From Kushneria phosphatilytica (lineage in GTDB: Bacteria > Pseudomonadota > Gammaproteobacteria > Pseudomonadales > Halomonadaceae), in NCBI RefSeq assembly GCF_008247605.1, contig NZ_CP043420.1:372001-436000 (forward strand): a stretch of 64,000 bases of DNA, read 5' to 3'. Made by a program: the position numbers and the translations under genes. The stretch's first letter is position 1. Each line of letters begins with the position of its first letter. The notes beneath the pieces were generated by a model. The model searched no databases, had not been told where the DNA came from, and saw nothing but the letters and a program-made list of their open reading frames with translations. Of the stretch, positions 8,296 through 15,202 are shown in pieces.

Positions 8296-10216
8296 CACTC
8301 ACCCCCTGGGTCGGGCGGATGCAGTACAGGTTGTAGAGGCCACCGGATACGCGGATCTTCTTTGAACGTTTGTCCCGGTCTCGCTCGACTATCCAGCCGG
8401 CTTCATCCAGAGCCGTCAGTCCACGCTTGAAATCAAAGCCCTGCAGCGCTTCATGCAAACCATCTGCCGTAAACAGATAGACTCGGCCTTCAAGCGTATC
8501 ACGCCACCAGCCAGCCCGCTCCCGCACTACGCTCACACCGGTAACAGAAGGCTCGTTATTGATACCGGCAAACCGCGCATCCCCATGGCGAGTAATGAAA
8601 CTCTCGACAGCCTGCAGAATTTGCCGGGTCTCGGTCTGACCTTCACCGCGAAAATCCTTCCAGTTTGCATAGGCGGCCATGGCTGCGTTCAGGGCTTCGC
8701 CTGGTTCCCAGCCCGTCAGGCCGTAATCGGTCGCGGCTTCTCCGGCCATGCCTATCAGCGCCAGCGATGTAGCGGCTCGTCCTTCCAGACTATCCCTGGC
8801 CCTGAAGCCCTCCATCCGGCTGAAGTCATTCAGCCTGTCCGGCAGGTACGCCAGGCTCTTTTCATCGGCAAGCAGGTGTTTGATGAACTCCGGGCCGAGT
8901 AGACCATGATGTCGGCTGACGGCACCCTTCAGGTGGTCCGAGAAAGCGCGGCCATCCGGCAGATGGTGCAGGGTATCGAACACCCCATGCTGTCGGGAGA
9001 CAGGTATATCCAGCAGACGCACACCCTGGCCGGCCTTGGAACGCTTACCCCCTTCCGCCATATGCGCGACCAGCGAGCGTTCCCCACTGGATAGCAACGG
9101 GACACGCCAGCGGGCGGCCAGGCGGGCGCTTCCACTACGCGCAGCACGAGTCTTGCCAGTGCCATTACCCAGCGCATAGATGATATTGCCGACCTCATGA
9201 GGGGAGGCTTCACCGATTTCGTCGAGAATCAGGCAGGTGTCATTCAGACCAGCGGCAATGCCTTCAAGGCCATTGCCCGTGGCCCGCCAGGTCCGGATGA
9301 AGCCGGCGCCTCCCCAGACACTGCCAGCCACCTGCAGCAGGGTACTCTTGCCGGTGGAGGAATCCCCTACGAAGTGCAATCCGACACCGGCGCGGTTGGT
9401 CAGAGAGAGCAGTGGCCCCGTCAGAGCCGACGATACCGCCAGCACCAGTAGCGGATTGCCCGAGCACAAGGCCGCCACTTCGCTACGCCAGCCCGGTATG
9501 TCACCACGGGAGATGAATTCATCGTGAACCGCATGGCCACTCTGGAATATTACGTCATCGGCGCCCAGCGTCTGGCGCGGCATGACGAAAGCCCGCCCCT
9601 GCGGTGTGCTGTGCCAGCCGACACGGGCCGCGGCTATCAAACGGCGGCGAGGCTCACGACGGCTCAGCCAGATATGCAGTAGCTTGTGGGCACCGGGATC
9701 AATACGTACGCCCATCGCCAGCAATTCTCCGCGCAGTTCTTCCCCATTGCCTTTCAGCAGATGCATCGGCATCGCCCACTCACGCCACTGGCCGTAGGGA
9801 TTGCGAAATCTCAGCATCAGACCGAAGTTTTCAGCGCGTTCGTCACTGGTCAGTGCCTGCACATGAATCGGACTGCACAACCACTGATCGTATTCCGTCG
9901 CCTCACTATCACCTCGAGCTCGTTTGAGACCGTGGTAGTACAAGCCGGGGCGTCCTGTACCACCATCGCAGGTGGTGATGTAATCATCGTGGGTCATGAA
10001 GGCAGGACGATGCTTGATCCGAGGGCGCAGCGGTTTCGGAGGGGGGGCGGTCAACGGGTCGATCGCCTCGCCCACCAGAGAAGTTCCCGCTGTTCCCTCT
10101 GACCTTTCATCGAGGGAACGGCTGGAGGCCACGTCATGACCGGATGTTCTCCCTGTTCCCTCCAGTTTTTCAGTATCCGGCAAGGCATCAGGGATGGTTC
10201 GAGGATCATCGCTCAT
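8273..10216 (-). CDS. DUF927 superfamily helicase/ATPase of the element's replication module
   Basis: 647 residues from the chosen start (MSDDPRTIPDAL). The start at 10216 overlaps the primase stop as ATGA; an in-frame ATG nine codons upstream is less likely. The central DUF927 domain has a clear Walker A (GDSSTGKST) and Walker B (CLILDEIGEAS), typical of P4-like and satellite replicative helicases. A C-terminal winged-helix-like region follows (GRVYLFTADGLHEALQGFDFKRGL). It probably unwinds DNA at an element-encoded origin or at primase-loaded sites, working with the Toprim protein encoded just upstream. Confidence in the family is high; the replication role is inferred from the family. Confidence 0.9.
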   Translation of the reverse strand: MSDDPRTIPDALPDTEKLEGTGRTSGHDVASSRSLDERSEGTAGTSLVGEAIDPLTAPPPKPLRPRIKHRPAFMTHDDYITTCDGGTGRPGLYYHGLKRARGDSEATEYDQWLCSPIHVQALTSDERAENFGLMLRFRNPYGQWREWAMPMHLLKGNGEELRGELLAMGVRIDPGAHKLLHIWLSRREPRRRLIAAARVGWHSTPQGRAFVMPRQTLGADDVIFQSGHAVHDEFISRGDIPGWRSEVAALCSGNPLLVLAVSSALTGPLLSLTNRAGVGLHFVGDSSTGKSTLLQVAGSVWGGAGFIRTWRATGNGLEGIAAGLNDTCLILDEIGEASPHEVGNIIYALGNGTGKTRAARSGSARLAARWRVPLLSSGERSLVAHMAEGGKRSKAGQGVRLLDIPVSRQHGVFDTLHHLPDGRAFSDHLKGAVSRHHGLLGPEFIKHLLADEKSLAYLPDRLNDFSRMEGFRARDSLEGRAATSLALIGMAGEAATDYGLTGWEPGEALNAAMAAYANWKDFRGEGQTETRQILQAVESFITRHGDARFAGINNEPSVTGVSVVRERAGWWRDTLEGRVYLFTADGLHEALQGFDFKRGLTALDEAGWIVERDRDKRSKKIRVSGGLYNLYCIRPTQGVSDGHCRSV

Positions 10217-11166
10217 GCGACCACCTCCCCAAGTGCACAGCACTGCCGGTCATTGAAGTCGGAACATGCGCATTCAGCGCAGGGGAACTCGGGCCAGACG
10301 ATCCGGGCACCAATCGCCAGCGCTGCTTCCCGGCCTTTGGTCAGTCCGGCATTGCCGGACTTGTAGCGGTCGTTATCGGCGGCAACGATGATTGCCACGC
10401 TGGCGGGCAGGCGGCTACGCAGGGACCGGGCCATGGGCAGAAGATTGCCGCAATTCATGGCAGCGACCACCGGCTGACCCACTGCCTCGTGGAGCGTGGC
10501 AGCGGTCGCCCAGCCTTCGCACAGATAAACAGTGTCAGCGCCGGCAATGCGCCCGAGTAGTGACGCTGCTCCCCTGATACGTCCGCCAGCCATGAAGCGT
10601 TTACTGCCATCGGGTAAGATGCGCTGAAGATTCACCAGCTCACCACCAAGAAACAGCGGTACCAACAGCATGTCGCCGCGCTGACGCAGGCCATGGGGAG
10701 CCAGTCGCTTCTTCAGCAGGTAGGGGTGATGGGGGTCGGCAGATTCGGCAGCGGCCCACCAGCGGCGGGCCTGCTCGGCAGTTCTGGTCCATTGCTGGCG
10801 CTGTTCGGCTTCGCGCTGCTCCTTCGCCCGCTGATAGGCCAGTCGGGTCTCGAGCGTGGTGGTGGGATCAACCCTGCCGCCAGTGATGACGGTGTGCTGC
10901 TCTCCAGTATGCCAGAAGCCGAACACGGCCACGTCCAGCGATGGGCAGACGTACCAGCCGCAGCGGTTGCCGCGCTTCTTGTCCGATGCGTCGAAGCGGT
11001 GAATCACACCATCAGCATGAACCGTGAGCCCGGTGACGCCACATTCGGCCAGTGCTTCGAGCAGTGCGGGCTCGATGGTGGTATGCCTGGGAGGCGCTTT
11101 CGGCGGCGCTTCGGTACGGGGCCGACCTCTTTCGAGAGGCCAGTCCTTTTGCGTCGTGTGGGTCAT
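10213..11166 (-). CDS. Toprim-domain primase-like protein
   Basis: 317 residues from ATG at 11166, chosen because it is preceded by GGGAGGGAGAGG and overlaps the upstream stop (ATGA). The C-terminal Toprim fold is visible: TVYLCEGWATA carries the catalytic Glu, and VAIIVAADNDRY carries the DxD pair. The N-terminal half contains RCGWYVC and a charged helix (RAKEQREAEQRQQW) ahead of the Toprim region. Proteins of this type prime DNA in P4-like elements and conjugative islands, and they commonly sit beside DUF927 helicases as here. Four Cys residues near the end (CAECACSDF) might bind metal. Confidence 0.88.
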   Translation of the reverse strand: MTHTTQKDWPLERGRPRTEAPPKAPPRHTTIEPALLEALAECGVTGLTVHADGVIHRFDASDKKRGNRCGWYVCPSLDVAVFGFWHTGEQHTVITGGRVDPTTTLETRLAYQRAKEQREAEQRQQWTRTAEQARRWWAAAESADPHHPYLLKKRLAPHGLRQRGDMLLVPLFLGGELVNLQRILPDGSKRFMAGGRIRGAASLLGRIAGADTVYLCEGWATAATLHEAVGQPVVAAMNCGNLLPMARSLRSRLPASVAIIVAADNDRYKSGNAGLTKGREAALAIGARIVWPEFPCAECACSDFNDRQCCALGEVVA

Positions 11167-11345
11167 GCCTCTCCCTCCCCATCCAGCAGCCCGCATTGGT
11201 GCAGGCCATTACGGGCTGGAGTTTGCCGCTCTTCGTTTTGCGCGGGATCGTTCAGCATGCGCTCGGCAGGAAGCCAGACAGTGCCAACACGGACGTGGGC
11301 GGCATAGGTGCGCAGGTCGATATGGAGCGCGGCTGTATCAGTCAT
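11163..11345 (-). CDS. Small hypothetical protein of the replication operon
   Basis: 60 residues from ATG at 11345 (MTDTAALHIDLRTYAAHVRVG). The start overlaps the upstream gene stop and its own stop overlaps the primase start, so the reading frame is locked into a chain of ATGA junctions. No domain is recognised. An alternative in-frame ATG 11 codons upstream lies inside the neighbouring gene and lacks the overlap logic. It is probably a small accessory or regulatory protein of the element. Confidence 0.6.
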   Translation of the reverse strand: MTDTAALHIDLRTYAAHVRVGTVWLPAERMLNDPAQNEERQTPARNGLHQCGLLDGEGEA

Positions 11346-11586
11346 CGCCAAACTCCTTATCAAGCCGGCCCAGGGCAAAGGATGAGCGGCTGCTCAGGCT
11401 GTCGGCCAGCAGGTTTAGAGCAGTCAGCAGACCGTCGCGGTGAAAACCATTCAGCTCGATTTCTTCATTCAGGTCGGCTTGTAACAGCGAGACGATGGCG
11501 CAGGTTGCATGGGCGCTGTCGTGCAGTTCATCAGCACAGCCCTTCAGGCAGGCGCGGGAAAGCTGGTAGCAGTCAGTCAGGGTCAT
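11338..11586 (-). CDS. Small helical hypothetical protein of the replication operon
   Basis: 82 residues, predicted mostly helical (CYQLSRACLKGCADELHDSAHATCAIVSLLQADLNEE). It contains four Cys residues but no regular zinc-binding spacing. Its ATG overlaps the stop of the HTH protein gene, and its stop overlaps the next start. Small proteins of this style are common between AlpA-like regulators and primases in satellite elements, but I do not recognise a family. The tight operon position is the main support. Confidence 0.6.
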   Translation of the reverse strand: MTLTDCYQLSRACLKGCADELHDSAHATCAIVSLLQADLNEEIELNGFHRDGLLTALNLLADSLSSRSSFALGRLDKEFGDD

Positions 11587-11891
11587 GCCGACGCCCTCCC
11601 GGCCACGTGGGCCTCAGCCGTACTGCCGTAGGCATCGCCATCGGCCAGCCAGTCCAGCACGTCCTTAAGTCGGTAGCGTACGGCGCGGCCACGCTTTACG
11701 AAACGCGGGGCAGGGCGACCTAACAGGCTACCGGTGGTGCGGGCCTTGCGGGCGGTCGCAGGCTGGGCGGGTATCAGGTGGGGGAAAATAGCGGTTTCGG
11801 GCAGCTCAATCAGTGCCGGGTCGAAGCCGTCGCGATAGCGGGCTAGAGCGCTGGCGAGAATGTCGCCGGGGGATTGTGTCTTGGTGGGCAT
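11583..11891 (-). CDS. Helix-turn-helix (AlpA/excisionase-like) DNA-binding protein
   Basis: 102 residues. The segment LLGRPAPRFVKRGRAVRYRLKDVLDWLAD matches the MerR/AlpA-type winged helix of excisionases and P4 AlpA regulators (the 'R..RGR.VRYR..DV..WL' pattern). It is the first gene of the overlapping replication operon and so probably regulates the operon or the integrase, or acts as the recombination directionality factor. The N-terminal 50 residues, with TAIFPHLIPAQPATARKAR, are less conserved. Family assignment rests on the pattern only. Confidence 0.75.
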   Translation of the reverse strand: MPTKTQSPGDILASALARYRDGFDPALIELPETAIFPHLIPAQPATARKARTTGSLLGRPAPRFVKRGRAVRYRLKDVLDWLADGDAYGSTAEAHVAGRASA

Positions 11892-11980
11892 CGAAGCGTC
11901 TCCACGTTGCTGGTTGACGCTTCAATGGTGACCACGGTCGGGGCTGCCGTGGTTTAGTTGAACTCGCCCTCGGTCCAGTT

Positions 11981-12628
11981 TCAGTCCAGCGGGGCTTTTT
12001 GGACTCGGGGAAGTTGCTTGAATCGCTCGCCTAGTGTATTGCGCGACGCGGGCGCCTTCATGTCCTGGGCTTGGCAGTCGTCTAGCACCTGGTCAGCAAG
12101 CCGGAAAGGCTCCTCCAGCTCCTTGGCTCCGTACTGCACTGCCAGCAGCGTAGCGATGATGCGCTGATAGGTGCCTTCAAGCCGAGGGTTTAGCTCCTCG
12201 CTTTGCTGCTGACGTTTGGCCGGCATGACGCGCAGCGCCTCGGGTATGTCATCGTCAGCAATGCCTGATGCCTTCAGCCAGCGGTAGACCTCTTGGCGCT
12301 CAAAGGTTAAGTGTATTTCGGTGTAGGGGAGTCGACGCCACGAGTCATCAAGGCTAGGCGGCCAGTTCGTAATGAAGATTCTGCCATAATCATTGTATGG
12401 ATCTTTTGTGTGTTCCTGCACTAGATCTCGCGTGTACACCTGCACGAAACAGGGGCTCAGCTCTCCGTCCCTCGCCGCATCAGTGATGACTCGGCGCCAC
12501 TCCTCAAATTCCTTCTCATGGTCGTGAACATCTCCTGTTTCGGCTAAAGAAATATCGAAACCAGCCAGTAATGCCGCAACATCCTCACTGCTCATACGGC
12601 TGGCAACGTGCCAGGGTGAAAGTGCCAT
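11981..12628 (-). CDS. Hypothetical protein between integrase/TA genes and replication operon
   Basis: 215 residues and unrecognised. The N-terminal part is acidic (SLAETGDVHDHEKEFEEWRR). The middle contains IHLTFERQEVYRWLKASGI, which may form a short HTH-like helix pair. The C-terminus (TYQRIIATLLAVQYG, then NTLGERFKQLPRVQKAP) resembles the end of many island-encoded proteins next to tyrosine integrases, where it may be a DNA-contacting helix. It stands alone on the minus strand, 89 bases before the HTH gene. A role as an element regulator is a guess. Confidence 0.6.
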   Translation of the reverse strand: MALSPWHVASRMSSEDVAALLAGFDISLAETGDVHDHEKEFEEWRRVITDAARDGELSPCFVQVYTRDLVQEHTKDPYNDYGRIFITNWPPSLDDSWRRLPYTEIHLTFERQEVYRWLKASGIADDDIPEALRVMPAKRQQQSEELNPRLEGTYQRIIATLLAVQYGAKELEEPFRLADQVLDDCQAQDMKAPASRNTLGERFKQLPRVQKAPLD

Positions 12629-12741
12629 GCGCTACTCCTCACGCACTCCAAGTAAAGGATGGCTGGCGGACGTGGTGGAGTTACCACGCTTTCGGATGTA
12701 CGGCCCTAGCCAGCCAAAGGGAGCGGCGGTTGCCGCATTGT

Positions 12742-13089
12742 TCAGTCGTCGTCGAGCGTGAGTTGACGAACATGAATGCCCATGGCGCCGGCCAGTCTCT
12801 TCAAGGTGGCGTAACGGGGCTTGGCGTCGGTCTGTTCCCACTGCGCTATCTGTGCCTGTGACACGTCCAGACGAGTCGCCAGCCCGGCTTGAGTCATGCC
12901 CAGGTATTCGCGCCAGCAGCGTACCAGCGGCACGTCGTCGACCAGGTGGCGGCTAACGATCTCGTGGGGCAAGGTCAGGGCGTCGGTTTCGCCGGCACGC
13001 TCGACCAGTTCGGTAAACTGCTCTAGGGGAACCACGGCGAAGCGGCGGCCAGCCTCCTCGCTGATACGGTAATCAATAGGTGCGCTCAT
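12742..13089 (-). CDS. Xre/HigA-type antitoxin
   Basis: 115 residues. The C-terminal half has a classic Xre/Cro helix-turn-helix (LGMTQAGLATRLDVSQAQIAQWEQ). The N-terminal half (VVPLEQFTELVERAGETDAL) resembles antitoxin segments that wrap the toxin. It overlaps the toxin gene by 17 bases and lies downstream of it, the toxin-first order of higBA-type modules. It should neutralise the toxin and repress the module promoter. Located next to the integrase, the pair probably stabilises the element. Confidence 0.88.
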   Translation of the reverse strand: MSAPIDYRISEEAGRRFAVVPLEQFTELVERAGETDALTLPHEIVSRHLVDDVPLVRCWREYLGMTQAGLATRLDVSQAQIAQWEQTDAKPRYATLKRLAGAMGIHVRQLTLDDD

Positions 13090-13339
13090 CGCGTTTTTTC
13101 ACCTCCTCGATGGAGACCACTTGAACCTCTGTTTCCACGTCAAACAACACTCGATAGCGCCCCACGCGCAGGCGGTATTGGTACTGGTGGCGGGTAAGTG
13201 GCTTGATGTCGTGGGTCTCTTTACATTCCGGCCATACTGCCAAGCCGCTCACGCTTTCGATAACCGTGGCGCGGTCTGAAGCGTGCAGCTTTTTGGCCTG
13301 CTTGGTGGCTTTAAGCGTCCAGTGGACTTGATGAGTCAT
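13073..13339 (-). CDS. RelE/ParE-superfamily toxin
   Basis: 88 residues with the RelE/ParE fold pattern: an N-terminal helix pair (LKATKQAKKLHASDRATVIE), then YQYRLRVGRYRVLFDVE, the conserved RVGRYRVLF strand, and a short C-terminal tail (VKKRDERTY). RelE members cut ribosome-bound mRNA while ParE members poison gyrase. The visible sequence does not decide between them, though the C-terminal KKR...Y is more RelE-like. It is read first in the pair and overlaps the antitoxin gene. The ATG at 13339 is the first in frame. Confidence 0.87.
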   Translation of the reverse strand: MTHQVHWTLKATKQAKKLHASDRATVIESVSGLAVWPECKETHDIKPLTRHQYQYRLRVGRYRVLFDVETEVQVVSIEEVKKRDERTY

Positions 13340-13353
13340 AAGTTTTTATAAGT

Positions 13354-14736
13354 TTAAGCGTTGGTTGAGACAACGGCAAGCGCTGGCGCTTCTTCGTGGC
13401 TGGCGGCCTCCTCCTCGGCTGGCCCTTTGGGCACTGCCTTGGCGAACGCCTCGACGGCATCGCGGGCATGGTCCGGCCGCAGGTGGGCATAGAACTTGAT
13501 CGTGGTCTGAATGTCAGTGTGGGCCATCAGCTTGGAAACGGTCAGCAGGTCAACGCCGGCCATCACCAGTTGGCTGGCGAAGTTGTGCCGCAGGCTGTAC
13601 AGCAGCAGGTCATCGGGCAACCCGGCCAGCTTGCGGACGGCCACCCACGGCTTTTGCAGCGCGGTGGCGCTCATGCGTTTGCCGTTGCGTGGTGACGGGA
13701 AAACCAGCCCAGTGGTCGGCTCACCCTGCTGGCGGTGCCAGGCCTTGAGCACGTCCACAGCCTCGGTGGACAGTGGGAAGGTCTGGGGCTCCTCGCGGTG
13801 GTGAGCGGTCTTCTCAATCGTCTTGCGAATGGTGCGGAATTTCAGATTGACGTGATCCCAGCGCAGCCCGAACAGGTCGCCCGGCCGGAAGCCGGTGTAG
13901 TACATCGTCAGAATCCAGGGCGCGACGTGATCCACGTAGGCGACGTCATCCAGGCTGGGCAGATGCGCCTTGCCATGGGCGCGGCTGCTACGCCGCTGCT
14001 CTCGCTTGGCCTCTTGATACGCCGCTAACCCAGAAAACAACGCCTTCACCTCCTCGGGCTCAAGGTGGCGCCGTTGCGATGCCTGTTCGGCCATCCTCTC
14101 CTCGGTCATGGCTGGCCGTTGCAGCTTCACGCCTTTCAACGGGTGAGCCGGTATCACCTTGCGCTCGGCAGCGTGGGCCAGCAGGCCACACAAGGCGTCA
14201 TAGGACCGCTTCAGGGTGCCAAAGGCGCGGGGCTTTTCGGAGGCCTCTTGTTGGGCCTGCCAGCGCTCAACGTCGGCGCGGGTCAGGCTGCCCATGGGCC
14301 TATCCAGCCAGTCGGCAAAGTCATTCTCGATACGACGCAGGTTGGCGGCACCATCCTTCTTACGATTCTGGAAGGCGGCATAGGGGCCGGACAGGTAGGC
14401 AGCAAGCGTCTGCTGCTGCTGGCGCTCCTCCTCGGCCTTGGCCTCTTCCAGTACCGCACGGGGGTCGCCGCCCTGGGCGACAATGGCCAACGCATCCTTG
14501 GCCTGGGTGCGCGCCTCGGCAACGGTACGGGTGCCGTAGCGGCCAATGGTCAGGATGCGCTGCCGGCCTGTCCTGGTGCGGTAGTAAAGCCGAAAGGTCA
14601 AGCCGCGCTTGCTGGGGCGCACATGGAAGCCAGGTAGCTCGGTATCGAATACGCTATCGGCCGGGGGTGCCTTGGAAAGCCGCTCCAGCGCCTTGGTTGT
14701 CAGCTTCAGCTTGTTTTCGCCCGCCATGCCCGGCAC
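13354..14736 (-). CDS. int: Tyrosine-type integrase (P4-like)
   Basis: Up to 460 residues; the start may be MAGENKLKL at 14727 rather than 14736. An N-terminal arm-binding DUF4102 domain (LPGFHVRPSKRGLTFRLYYR) is followed by a core-binding domain and the catalytic domain. Catalytic residues visible are Arg284 (TGFRPGDLFGLRW), Arg383 (YSLRH), His406 (LMAHTD) and nucleophile Tyr416 (TIKFYAH). The first position of the usual HxxR motif is Tyr380 instead of His. The gene reads away from the tRNA fragment 150 bases upstream. It should catalyse integration and excision at tRNA-Thr. Confidence 0.95.
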   Translation of the reverse strand: MPGMAGENKLKLTTKALERLSKAPPADSVFDTELPGFHVRPSKRGLTFRLYYRTRTGRQRILTIGRYGTRTVAEARTQAKDALAIVAQGGDPRAVLEEAKAEEERQQQQTLAAYLSGPYAAFQNRKKDGAANLRRIENDFADWLDRPMGSLTRADVERWQAQQEASEKPRAFGTLKRSYDALCGLLAHAAERKVIPAHPLKGVKLQRPAMTEERMAEQASQRRHLEPEEVKALFSGLAAYQEAKREQRRSSRAHGKAHLPSLDDVAYVDHVAPWILTMYYTGFRPGDLFGLRWDHVNLKFRTIRKTIEKTAHHREEPQTFPLSTEAVDVLKAWHRQQGEPTTGLVFPSPRNGKRMSATALQKPWVAVRKLAGLPDDLLLYSLRHNFASQLVMAGVDLLTVSKLMAHTDIQTTIKFYAHLRPDHARDAVEAFAKAVPKGPAEEEAASHEEAPALAVVSTNA

Positions 14737-14889
14737 CTTTTTCCAGGTAGCAAATAGGTAGCAGAAGCAGGGTATAACGGGCCTACATGAGCAACAAGAG
14801 GAAAACAGGCGATCATCCGTAGTAGATTGTTTTTTATGGGATGGTTGGTGAATCTTGTTTCTGGCTGTTGATGCTAAAATACGTTGTTA

Positions 14890-14939
14890 ACGCATTCGTA
14901 ATGCGTAGGTCGGAGGTTCGAATCCTCTCACCGGCACCA
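14890..14939 (+). pseudogene. 3' fragment of tRNA-Thr(CGU): element attachment site
   Basis: The sequence contains a complete anticodon arm (stem ACGCA/TGCGT, loop TTCGTAA, anticodon CGT), variable region AGGTC, T arm (GGAGG-TTCGAAT-CCTCT), 3' acceptor strand CACCGGC, discriminator A and CCA. The 5' acceptor and D arm are not genuine: the upstream bases lack the GG of the D loop and pair poorly. It is thus a tRNA 3' half, equivalent to the thrW attachment site used by several phages and islands. CCA points away from the integrase, so the intact tRNA gene should lie at the other, unseen end of the element. Confidence 0.85.
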
Positions 14940-15160
14940 TTTTTACCTTCTATATCAAGCAGTTATGGCTTGCTCAAAGGTCGTAATTTGCCCTCTGACA
15001 TGATTTTCGCGCCAAGTGTCAACGCCTTTACCGGGTTAAGTCTTTGTGCTCCGAGTACAGAAATTCTGCATCGGCAATGGCACTACTTGTCGGAAAGAGG
15101 CGATTGTGTTCATGTTTGATTGACCATCTCTTGTCATTTGTTTCGGGCTGAAGCCAAAAG

Positions 15161-15181
15161 CCCCGGCTACTGAAGCCGGGG
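15161..15181 (-). terminator. Hairpin downstream of the tailspike-like gene
   Basis: Perfect 8-bp stem CCCCGGCT/AGCCGGGG with a 5-base loop. On the minus strand it is followed by CTTTTGG, a short T tract. It lies about 20 bases after the stop of the 630-residue tailspike-like gene and probably ends its transcript. A 60-codon ORF that spans this hairpin is therefore unlikely to be real. Confidence 0.6.
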
Positions 15182-15202
15182 AAGATGTTATTAAAATCCA
15201 TA

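Larger units (their letters stand above)
1..14939. mobile_element. Integrative element, right-hand part (left end outside window)
   Basis: The stretch from the window start to a 3' tRNA-Thr fragment behaves as one accessory element. A tyrosine integrase lies beside the tRNA fragment, followed by a toxin-antitoxin pair, a P4-like Toprim/DUF927 replication module and a type I restriction-modification operon as cargo. All real genes are on the minus strand, and many stop and start codons overlap. The tRNA fragment is on the plus strand with its CCA end facing away from the integrase. This is the arrangement left when an element inserts into the 3' half of a tRNA gene, so an intact tRNA-Thr(CGU) would be expected on the plus strand to the left of the window. 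The extent is inferred; the second att site is not visible. Confidence 0.75.

Noticed and set aside
14864..14939. Complete tRNA gene reading into the 3' fragment
   Set aside because: The length is right and some acceptor bases pair, but the D arm does not form and the D-loop GG is missing; only the anticodon and T arms are genuine.
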